Assembly: GCA_011524785.1 (NCBI GenBank)
Contig: WTJQ01000336.1
Location: forward strand, 1-5,067
Source of the DNA: Planctomycetota bacterium
GTDB lineage: Bacteria > Planctomycetota > UBA1135 > GCA-002686595
Reading direction: 5' to 3'
DNA: 5,067 bases
Shown: positions 1 through 5,067 of the stretch, in pieces
How positions within the stretch are numbered: the first letter of the stretch is position 1
Layout of the letters: each line of letters starts with the position of its first letter
Made by a program: the position numbers and the translations under genes
The notes under the pieces: model-generated
The model's database searches: none
The model's input: the letters and a program-made list of their open reading frames with translations, nothing else
What the model was told of the DNA's origin: nothing

Positions 1-2
1 GT

Positions 3-47
3 AAGACCTCCGGCAGCGCGCCGCGTGCGCCGCAGTCCGCCACATGA
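3..47 (+). CDS. Possible C-terminal tail of an upstream gene (partial)
   Basis: One forward frame is open from the left edge and ends at a TGA at 45-47, giving about 14 residues rich in Ser, Ala and Pro. Twelve of its 14 sense codons end in G or C, as expected for coding sequence in this genome, but chance would often give the same in such GC-rich DNA. The TGA overlaps an ATG at 44-46 in the frame of the downstream protease, the ATGA arrangement common in operons. No domain can be recognised in so short a piece. It may equally be non-coding leader, since a TAA at 2-4 in another frame could be the true end of the upstream gene. Confidence 0.2.
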   Translation, partial: KTSGSAPRAPQSAT

Positions 48-85
48 CTCCCGGCGACCGATCTGCCGGCCCAGGATGCCCAGAC

Positions 86-91
86 AAGGAG
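86..91 (+). promoter_or_regulatory. Candidate ribosome binding site for the protease gene
   Basis: The AAGGAG hexamer here is the only good Shine-Dalgarno match before the protease. It lies 15 bases before the ATG at 107, which is longer than the usual 5-9 bases. The earlier in-frame ATG at 44 has no purine-rich site before it. This favours the start at 107 without proving it. Confidence 0.45.
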
Positions 92-106
92 ACGACCCCG
101 CAGACC

Positions 107-1297
107 ATGGTTCCGCCCCCCTGCACGCCCCAACGCGCCGAGCGCCTCCTCCGCGTCCAGGGCCGCCTGCTGCTTGGCCTCGCCGCCCTGCTCATGGTGA
201 ACGGACCGCTCCTGACACGGACCGGGCTCCTCCCGTGGACCGTGCCAGGCCCCCCCGCCCCGGAGACCCTGCTCGACCCGGGCGCCACGCCGCGTGCGGT
301 CCAGCCCGCCGCCGCGCTCGGGACCGAGGAGGAGCGCACGATCGCAGCCTTCGAGCGCGCCCGGCCGGCCGTGGTCGGCATCTCCAGCGTCGACCTCGCC
401 ACTTTCCGCCGCGGCGGTCGCCTCGTCCCGGTGGAGATCCCCGAGGGCACGGGGTCGGGGTTCGTGTGGGACACCGGCGGGTGGATCGTGACCAACTGGC
501 ACGTGGTCGCCAACGCGACCATGGTGCGCGTCAGCCTGGCGGACGGCGGCATCCGCGAGGGGGTGCTGGTCGGCGCCGTGCCCGAGCAGGACCTCGCGGT
601 GATCAAGATCGACCCCGCCGGCCTCGACCTGACGGCGATCCCCCTCGGCGACAGCGAAGGGCTCCGCGTCGGCCAGTCGGTGCTGGCCATCGGCAACCCC
701 TTCGGACTCGAGGCAAGCCTGAGCAAGGGCGTCGTCTCCGGGCTCCAGCGCGTGATCGATCTGGAGACCGATGTCCGGATCCGCGGCGTCATCCAGACCG
801 ATGCCGCCATCAACCCGGGCAACTCCGGGGGCGTGCTGCTCGACCTCGCGGGCCGGCTGGTGGGCGTGAACACCGCCATCCGCAGCCGCACCGGCTTCAG
901 CGCGGGCGTGGGCTTCGCCGTCCCGGCCGAGCGCGTGAACGAGCTCGTCCCGAGGATCCTGGCTGGCGAGTTCCCCGTGGCCGCCGGGCGGGCCCTGATC
1001 GGCATCCTGATGCTGCCCGATGAGCTCGTGCGGGCCCGGGGCCTCGCCGGCGTGGGGATCGAGGAGCTGGTGCCCGGCGGCGGCGCCGAGCGGGCCGGCC
1101 TCCGCGGCCTCGATCCCGAGGACGAGGAGGCCCTCGACCTGATCGTGGCCGTGGACGACGAGGAGGTGACGACCCAGGAGGGGCTCCGGTCCCTGCTCAG
1201 CCAGTACCGCCCTGGCGACTCGGTCCAGGTGCGGGTCCAGCGCGCGGACGAGACGCTCGAGGTCGAGGTCGTGCTCGGCGGCAGCCGCGAGCGCTGA
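107..1297 (+). CDS. Membrane-anchored HtrA/Deg-family serine protease, trypsin-like domain plus one PDZ domain
   Basis: This is a 396-residue S1C-family serine endopeptidase, expected to act outside the cytoplasmic membrane in degrading or processing misfolded envelope proteins. Numbered from the ATG at 107, a basic N-terminus (Arg10, 13, 16, 20) precedes a hydrophobic segment at about 21-36. No clear signal-peptidase site follows, so a signal anchor is more likely than release. The protease domain spans about 75-285. The triad is His132 in TNWHVV, Asp162 in EQDLAVIKID and Ser240 in NPGNSGG, with the family-typical AIGNPFGL and IQTDAAINPG segments. A single PDZ domain covers about 297-390, as in DegS or HhoA, rather than the two of DegP. 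The proline usual after the active-site SGG is valine, and the PDZ contains an acidic insertion. An in-frame ATG at 44 would add 21 residues and overlap a possible upstream stop, but it lacks a ribosome site. The family call is very secure; the exact start is not. Confidence 0.93.
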   Translation: MVPPPCTPQRAERLLRVQGRLLLGLAALLMVNGPLLTRTGLLPWTVPGPPAPETLLDPGATPRAVQPAAALGTEEERTIAAFERARPAVVGISSVDLATFRRGGRLVPVEIPEGTGSGFVWDTGGWIVTNWHVVANATMVRVSLADGGIREGVLVGAVPEQDLAVIKIDPAGLDLTAIPLGDSEGLRVGQSVLAIGNPFGLEASLSKGVVSGLQRVIDLETDVRIRGVIQTDAAINPGNSGGVLLDLAGRLVGVNTAIRSRTGFSAGVGFAVPAERVNELVPRILAGEFPVAAGRALIGILMLPDELVRARGLAGVGIEELVPGGGAERAGLRGLDPEDEEALDLIVAVDDEEVTTQEGLRSLLSQYRPGDSVQVRVQRADETLEVEVVLGGSRER

Positions 1298-1457
1298 CCA
1301 CCCGCTCGGGGGCCTCGAAAGCCCCCCCCGTAGGCGTTAGAACGGGCCGCCCGGAAGGGCCCCTGGCGATCCTCGGTGCAGGTTCCCGAACCCGCCCGGA
1401 ATCCCGCCAACGCCCCTTCGCTCTCCTCGTAGCGCGCCTCCCAGCCGCGCACAGGCC
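1298..1457. other. Intergenic region between the protease and the ABC transporter operon
   Basis: These 160 bases are the only sizeable non-coding gap in the window. They hold the hairpin at 1307-1326 and a short inverted repeat at 1381-1392 (GGTTC, two bases, GAACC). The space is enough for a promoter for the downstream operon, but no convincing -35/-10 pair is visible. The ATPase start at 1458 has only a weak AGG two to three bases before it, so its initiation may be weak, leaderless or dependent on other signals. Confidence 0.5.
1307..1326 (+). terminator. G/C-only hairpin after the protease gene, possible weak terminator
   Basis: GGGGGC at 1308-1313 pairs perfectly with GCCCCC at 1321-1326 around a seven-base loop, starting about ten bases after the protease stop codon. 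No T-run follows, so this is not a canonical intrinsic terminator. In a high-GC genome it could still cause pausing, protect the 3' end, or be a chance product of base composition. Its placement between two gene blocks is the main argument for a role. Confidence 0.3.
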
Positions 1458-2444
1458 ATGATCGAACTGCACGCACTCACGAAGCGCTTCGGGCCCTTCA
1501 CCGCCGTCGACGACCTCTCGCTGAGCGTCGGACGGGGTGAGGTCCTCGGCTTCCTCGGCCCCAACGGCGCCGGGAAGTCCACCACCATGAAGATGATCAC
1601 GGGGTTCCTGCCCCCGACCAGCGGTCGCATCAGCGTCTGCGGTCACGACGTGGCCACCGCGCCGCGCGAGGCCCAGGCGACGATCGGCTACCTGCCGGAG
1701 GGCGCTCCCCTCTACCCGGACATGACGCCGGCGGGCCTGCTGCGGTGCTGTGGGGAGGCGCGCGGCCTGCGGGGAGCCGCTCTCAAGAGCGCGGTGGAGG
1801 GCGCGATCGAGCGCACGGAGCTCGGCGGCGTCACGGCCCAGCGGATCGAGACCCTCTCCAAGGGCTTCAAGCGCCGCGTCGGGCTGGCCCAGGCGATCCT
1901 CCACGATCCGGACGTGCTCGTCCTCGACGAGCCGACGGACGGCCTCGACCCCAACCAGAAGGCCCAGGTCCGCAGCCTCATCCGCGAGATGAGCGGCGAC
2001 AAGGTCATCGTCCTCTCGACCCACATCCTCGAGGAGGTCGAGGCGGTGTGCTCGCGCGCCACCGTGATGGCCGAGGGACGCCTGCGCTTCGACGGCACCC
2101 CCGCCGAGCTGCGGCGGAGGAGCCGCTTCTTCCGCTCCATCGAGCTCCACCTCGAGGGCAGCCCCGAGGGTGCCCAGAGCGCGCTCGAGGGTCTCGAGGG
2201 CGTCGCCTCCGTGGAGGCCCTCTCCGCCTCGGCCTTCCGCGTCTTCCCCCAGGACAAGCGCGCCCTGCTCCCGCAGGTCACGGCGCTGGCCTCCGAGCGC
2301 GGCTGGTCGACCGAGCACGTCTTCGTGGACCCCGGCCGGCTCGATGACGTCTTCCGCGTGCTCACGCGGGAGGGCGCACAGGAGGAGCGGTCCGGCACGA
2401 CCTTCGAGCAGATGAGCGCAGACAAGCAGGAGGTCTCCCGATGA
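1458..2444 (+). CDS. ABC transporter ATP-binding protein, GldA-like
   Basis: This 328-residue cytoplasmic ATPase should power the permease encoded next to it. The nucleotide-binding domain fills about residues 1-215. It has Walker A GPNGAGKST at 34-42, a Q-loop position in the form YLPEG near 78-82, the signature LSKGFKRR at 133-140, Walker B VLVLDEPT at 153-160 with the presumed catalytic Glu158, a D-loop GLDP at 162-165, and the switch histidine His189 in STH. Glu in place of the Q-loop glutamine and LSKG in place of LSGG are usual in the GldA/NatA-like branch, so they do not suggest inactivity. Residues about 225-312 form a C-terminal domain like the DUF4162-type extension of ABC-2 ATPases, followed by a polar tail. 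The ATG at 1458 gives the standard N-terminus (MIELHALTKRFG) and no in-frame start is seen just upstream. Its TGA overlaps the permease ATG by four bases. The substrate cannot be read from the sequence. Confidence 0.95.
   Translation: MIELHALTKRFGPFTAVDDLSLSVGRGEVLGFLGPNGAGKSTTMKMITGFLPPTSGRISVCGHDVATAPREAQATIGYLPEGAPLYPDMTPAGLLRCCGEARGLRGAALKSAVEGAIERTELGGVTAQRIETLSKGFKRRVGLAQAILHDPDVLVLDEPTDGLDPNQKAQVRSLIREMSGDKVIVLSTHILEEVEAVCSRATVMAEGRLRFDGTPAELRRRSRFFRSIELHLEGSPEGAQSALEGLEGVASVEALSASAFRVFPQDKRALLPQVTALASERGWSTEHVFVDPGRLDDVFRVLTREGAQEERSGTTFEQMSADKQEVSR
2428..2434 (+). promoter_or_regulatory. Strong ribosome binding site for the permease gene, inside the ATPase coding region
   Basis: AGGAGGT matches the Shine-Dalgarno consensus and ends six bases before the ATG at 2441. 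It lies within the last codons of the ATPase gene. With the four-base ATGA overlap, it fixes the permease start and supports translational coupling of the two subunits. Confidence 0.8.
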
Positions 2445-3175
2445 ACGGCACCCTGGTCGTGTTCCGGCGCGAGTTCGCCGCGTACTTCTCCACCCCGCTG
2501 GCCTACGTCTTCCTGGCGTTCTTCCTGGTCCTCACGGGCCTGTACCAGTGGGCCTTCATGGGCTTCTACCAGGCGGACCAAGCGAGCCTCCAGGCCCTGT
2601 TCTCAGGCCTGCCCTGGCTCTTCCTCGCCCTGATCCCGGCGCTCGGCATGCGCCTCTGGAGCGAGGAGCGGCGGAGCGGGACGATGGAGCTGCTCCTGAC
2701 GCTGCCCATCTCCGTGCCCCAGGCCGTGCTGGGCAAGTTCCTCGCCGCCTGGGCCTTCGTGGGCGTGGCCCTCCTGCTGCTCACGAGCGAGTGGGTCACG
2801 GTGGCCTACCTGGGCGACCCCGACCACGGCGTCGTCCTGGCTGGCTACCTGGGCGCGTTCCTCATGGCCGGTAGCTACCTCGCCTTCGCGAGCCTCGTCA
2901 GCGCCCTGACCAAGAACCAGGTGCTGGCCTTCGTGGTCACGCTGGTCCTGCTGCTCGTCAACCTCACGATCGGCTTCCCGGGCGTGGCGGACTGGCTGGG
3001 CGGCGTGCTCCCTGCGTTCCTGCACCAGACGATCAAGGACACCTCGTTCCTCGTGCGCTTCGACGCCATCAGCCGCGGGGTCCTGGACCTCCGCGACGTG
3101 CTCTTCTTCCTCTCGTCGGTGGCGCTGTGCCTGTTCGCCAACGCCGCCGTGGTCGACCTGCGCAAGGGGGCCTGA
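2441..3175 (+). CDS. ABC-2 type permease, GldF-like
   Basis: This 244-residue integral membrane protein is the presumed membrane-spanning subunit for the ATPase encoded just upstream. About six hydrophobic segments are visible, near residues 20-40, 54-72, 95-118, 130-156, 160-180 and 217-237. Between the second and third lies a charged stretch, RLWSEERRSGTMELLLTLPI (71-90). This is the conserved cytoplasmic motif of ABC-2/GldF-type permeases and probably contacts the ATPase. A segment near 208-222 (AISRGVLDLRDVLFF) also resembles the end of GldF-type proteins. The length is normal for a single-domain permease, which would act as a homodimer. The start is well supported by the AGGAGGT site and the overlap with the preceding stop. 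The downstream gene begins three bases after this stop. The family call is secure; the gliding name reflects similarity only. Confidence 0.93.
   Translation: MNGTLVVFRREFAAYFSTPLAYVFLAFFLVLTGLYQWAFMGFYQADQASLQALFSGLPWLFLALIPALGMRLWSEERRSGTMELLLTLPISVPQAVLGKFLAAWAFVGVALLLLTSEWVTVAYLGDPDHGVVLAGYLGAFLMAGSYLAFASLVSALTKNQVLAFVVTLVLLLVNLTIGFPGVADWLGGVLPAFLHQTIKDTSFLVRFDAISRGVLDLRDVLFFLSSVALCLFANAAVVDLRKGA
3164..3170 (+). promoter_or_regulatory. Ribosome binding site for the GldG-like gene
   Basis: AAGGGGG lies in the last codons of the permease gene, eight bases before the ATG at 3179. It is a reasonable Shine-Dalgarno sequence at normal spacing and fixes the start of the downstream gene. Confidence 0.55.
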
Positions 3176-3178
3176 CCC

Positions 3179-5067
3179 ATGGATCGCACCCGCCTCACCC
3201 TGCTGTCGCTGGTCCTCGCGCTGGCGCTGTTCCTGGCCCTCAACCTCTTCACCTCGATCGGCCTGCGGGGCCTGCGCACGGACCTGACCGAGGGCGGCCT
3301 CTACACGCTCTCCGACGGCACGCGCAGCACCCTGTCCAAGCTGGAGGAGCCCGTCGACGTCACCCTCTACTGGACGGAGACGCTGACCAGCGAGGAGAAC
3401 CCCCTCCTGCACACCTACGCGCGCCGCGTCCGCGAGCTGCTCGAGGAGTACGAGGCCAACGCCGACGGCAACCTGCGTCTCGCGGTGGTCGAGCCCCTGG
3501 CCTTCTCCGAGGAGGAGGACGACGCGCTGGCCGCCGGGCTCCAGGGCCCGCCCATCGACAACGCGGGCAACCGCCTCTTCCTCGGGATGGTGGCGCGCAA
3601 CGCCGTCGACGCCACCGAGACGATCCCGTTCTTCGACCCGAGCCGCGAGGCCTTCCTGGAGTACGACCTGACGCGTGCCCTGACGCGCCTGGGCGAGCAG
3701 GGGCTGCCGACGGTCGGGATCATCTCGTCGCTCCCGGTGGCGGGCGGTGCTCCCGCGGCGCCCGGCCAGCCGGCCGCCCCCGCCTGGGCCATCTGGGACT
3801 TCCTCTCCCAGACGCTCCAGATGCGCGACCTCGGAGCGACGGCCACGGAGATCCCCGAGGACGTGGACGTCCTCATGGTCATCCACCCGAAGGAGCTGTC
3901 CGAGGAGACGCTCTACGCCATCGACCAGTTCGCTCTGGCCGGCGGGCGCCTCATGGCCTTCGTCGACCCGTTCTCGATCTTCGACGAGAGCGCGGCCGGC
4001 CCCATGGGCATGGGCGGCGACCGCTCGTCGAACCTCGAGCGTCTCTTCGGGGCCTGGGGCGTCGAGATGACCAACTCCCAGATCGTCGGAGACAGCGAGT
4101 CCGCGGACGCGGCTCAGGGCAACGACGGTCGTCCCGTGCGCTGCCCGATCGTGATGCGCCTCGAGGGCGACAGCCTGAACGCCGACGACCTCGCCACGCG
4201 GGGCCTCGCGGCGGTCATGTCCTTCGGGGCCGGCGATCTGCGGCTGCGGGACGACGCGCCCCTGACGGGTTCGCCGCTGCTCACGACCTCGACGGAGGGC
4301 GGCGGCCTGGTGGACGCCAGCATGCTTCAGTTCGGGTTCGACCCGGCGCAGATCGCGGACGCCTTCGCACCGGACGGCCAGCAGCGCACGATCGCGATGC
4401 GGCTCAGCGGCGAGGCCCCCACCGCCTTCCCGGGTGGGCCGCCGGGCCTGGCCGAGGGCGAGGCGATCCCCGAGGGGCACCTCGCGGCCTCGACCGAGCC
4501 GTTCAACGCCATCGTGGTCTCGGACGTCGACCTGCTGCACGAGTACCTCTGGGCGCGGCGGCGCCAGATGCTGGGCATGACCTTCATCGAGCCGGTGAAC
4601 TCGAACGGCACGCTGGTGACCAACGCGGTCGACAACCTGACGGGCTCGAGCGACCTCATCAGCCTGCGCTCTCGCCAGGAGCAGCGTCGCCCGTTCACAC
4701 TCAAGGACGAGCTCGAGCGCGCCGCCGACGAGCGCTTCCGCGCACGCTACGAGGAGTACAACGCCCAGCTCGAGGCCACCGAGCAGCGCATCGCCGAGCT
4801 GCAGAAGCCGTCGCCCGACGGCTCGCTGGTCTTCAGCGAGGAGCAGCAGGCCGAGCTCGACACCCTGTTCGGTGAGCGGGACCAGCTGCGCAAGGACCTC
4901 CGCAAGGTCCGCTACGACCTCAACGCCGACATCGACGGGCTGGGGCAGCGGCTCCAGCTCCTGAACGTCCTGGTCCTGCCGGGCCTCGTCCTGGTGGTGG
5001 GCCTCGTGCTCGTCCTCGGGCGCGGCGCCCGCCGCAGGAAAAGACGCCGCCCCCGCAGACGGTGGTG
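3179..5067 (+). CDS. GldG-family ABC transporter auxiliary protein (3' end at the window edge)
   Basis: The frame is open from the ATG at 3179 to the window edge: 629 codons plus two bases, with no stop. The protein has an N-terminal membrane helix (about 6-27), a large extracytoplasmic region, and a second helix near 597-613 followed by a highly basic tail (618-628). Two anchors around a soluble domain is the GldG/ABC_transp_aux layout, and the length fits that family. Supporting segments are the early LRTDLTEGGLYTLSDGT (about 32-48), a Rossmann-like core starting TVGIIS (178-183), and the family-typical DVDVLMVIHPKEL (228-240) and YAIDQFALAGGRL (246-258). A charged, probably coiled-coil stretch covers about 518-595. 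A Pro/Ala-rich loop lies at 187-201. The role is inferred as an extracytoplasmic partner of the upstream ATPase and permease; no enzymatic residues are evident. The last two bases are TG, so an A next would give a stop right after Trp629. Confidence 0.92.
   Translation, partial: MDRTRLTLLSLVLALALFLALNLFTSIGLRGLRTDLTEGGLYTLSDGTRSTLSKLEEPVDVTLYWTETLTSEENPLLHTYARRVRELLEEYEANADGNLRLAVVEPLAFSEEEDDALAAGLQGPPIDNAGNRLFLGMVARNAVDATETIPFFDPSREAFLEYDLTRALTRLGEQGLPTVGIISSLPVAGGAPAAPGQPAAPAWAIWDFLSQTLQMRDLGATATEIPEDVDVLMVIHPKELSEETLYAIDQFALAGGRLMAFVDPFSIFDESAAGPMGMGGDRSSNLERLFGAWGVEMTNSQIVGDSESADAAQGNDGRPVRCPIVMRLEGDSLNADDLATRGLAAVMSFGAGDLRLRDDAPLTGSPLLTTSTEGGGLVDASMLQFGFDPAQIADAFAPDGQQRTIAMRLSGEAPTAFPGGPPGLAEGEAIPEGHLAASTEPFNAIVVSDVDLLHEYLWARRRQMLGMTFIEPVNSNGTLVTNAVDNLTGSSDLISLRSRQEQRRPFTLKDELERAADERFRARYEEYNAQLEATEQRIAELQKPSPDGSLVFSEEQQAELDTLFGERDQLRKDLRKVRYDLNADIDGLGQRLQLLNVLVLPGLVLVVGLVLVLGRGARRRKRRRPRRRW

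Noticed and set aside
25..1023. A 332-codon forward frame overlapping the protease
   Set aside because: Its product is almost entirely Arg, Pro, Gly, Ala and Asp. The overlapping frame carries the complete catalytic triad and PDZ domain.
1381..1392. Resemblance of GGTTCCCGAACC to a tRNA T-arm
   Set aside because: The spacing between the arms is only two bases, and there is no acceptor stem, anticodon arm or D-arm around it.
1535..1950. Departures from textbook ABC motifs (Glu at the Q-loop position, LSKG signature) as a sign of a degenerate ATPase
   Set aside because: These variants are usual in the GldA/NatA-like branch, and Walker A, Walker B and the switch histidine are all intact.
1197..2318. 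A 373-codon minus-strand frame spanning the intergenic gap and the ATPase
   Set aside because: It is antisense to an unmistakable ABC ATPase and shows no domain of its own, so it is a composition artefact.
2603..4540. A 645-codon open frame on the minus strand
   Set aside because: It lies antisense to the permease and GldG-like genes, and its product is low-complexity (Arg, Glu, Gly, Gln, Ala) with no recognisable domain. Long antisense frames are expected where stop codons are rare at high GC.
3127..4875. A 582-codon forward frame overlapping the GldG-like gene
   Set aside because: It is the out-of-frame reading of the GldG-like gene, with an Arg/Gly/Pro/Ala-rich product. The frame starting at 3179 has the membrane helices and family motifs.

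Overview
The window is very GC-rich (roughly 70% by eye), with G or C at almost every third codon position. It comes from a high-GC bacterium. The envelope genes fit a Gram-negative type such as Myxococcota, Planctomycetota, Gemmatimonadota or a high-GC proteobacterium. Nothing in the sequence settles the phylum, so this is a weak inference. All convincing genes lie on the + strand and coding density is high. I see no tRNA, rRNA, CRISPR array, insertion sequence or phage gene.

Layout: Positions 1-106 hold the possible last codons of an upstream gene (a stop at 45-47) and the leader of the first complete gene. Positions 107-1297 encode a membrane-anchored HtrA/Deg-type serine protease with an intact His-Asp-Ser triad and one PDZ domain. 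A 160-base non-coding gap (1298-1457) follows, with a G/C-only hairpin just after the protease stop. Positions 1458-5067 hold a tight three-gene operon: an ABC ATPase (1458-2444), a six-helix ABC-2 type permease (2441-3175) and a large GldG-family auxiliary protein (3179 to the window edge). The last gene has no stop codon inside the window, but reads to a natural-looking C-terminus within a few bases of the edge.

How the genes work together: The last three genes match the GldA-GldF-GldG arrangement. The ATPase powers a membrane permease, while a protein anchored at both ends presents a large domain outside the cytoplasmic membrane. The ATPase and permease genes overlap by four bases, and the permease and GldG-like genes are three bases apart, so coupled translation and a single complex are likely. 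The family is named for gliding motility in Bacteroidota but is widespread in non-gliding bacteria, where the substrate is generally unknown. Motility should not be assumed here. The protease probably works in envelope protein quality control. Its link to the transporter rests only on proximity and shared orientation.

I did not find a clearly new system. The points most worth a second look are the under-characterised GldAFG-type exporter, its protease neighbour, and an acidic insertion in the protease's PDZ domain.
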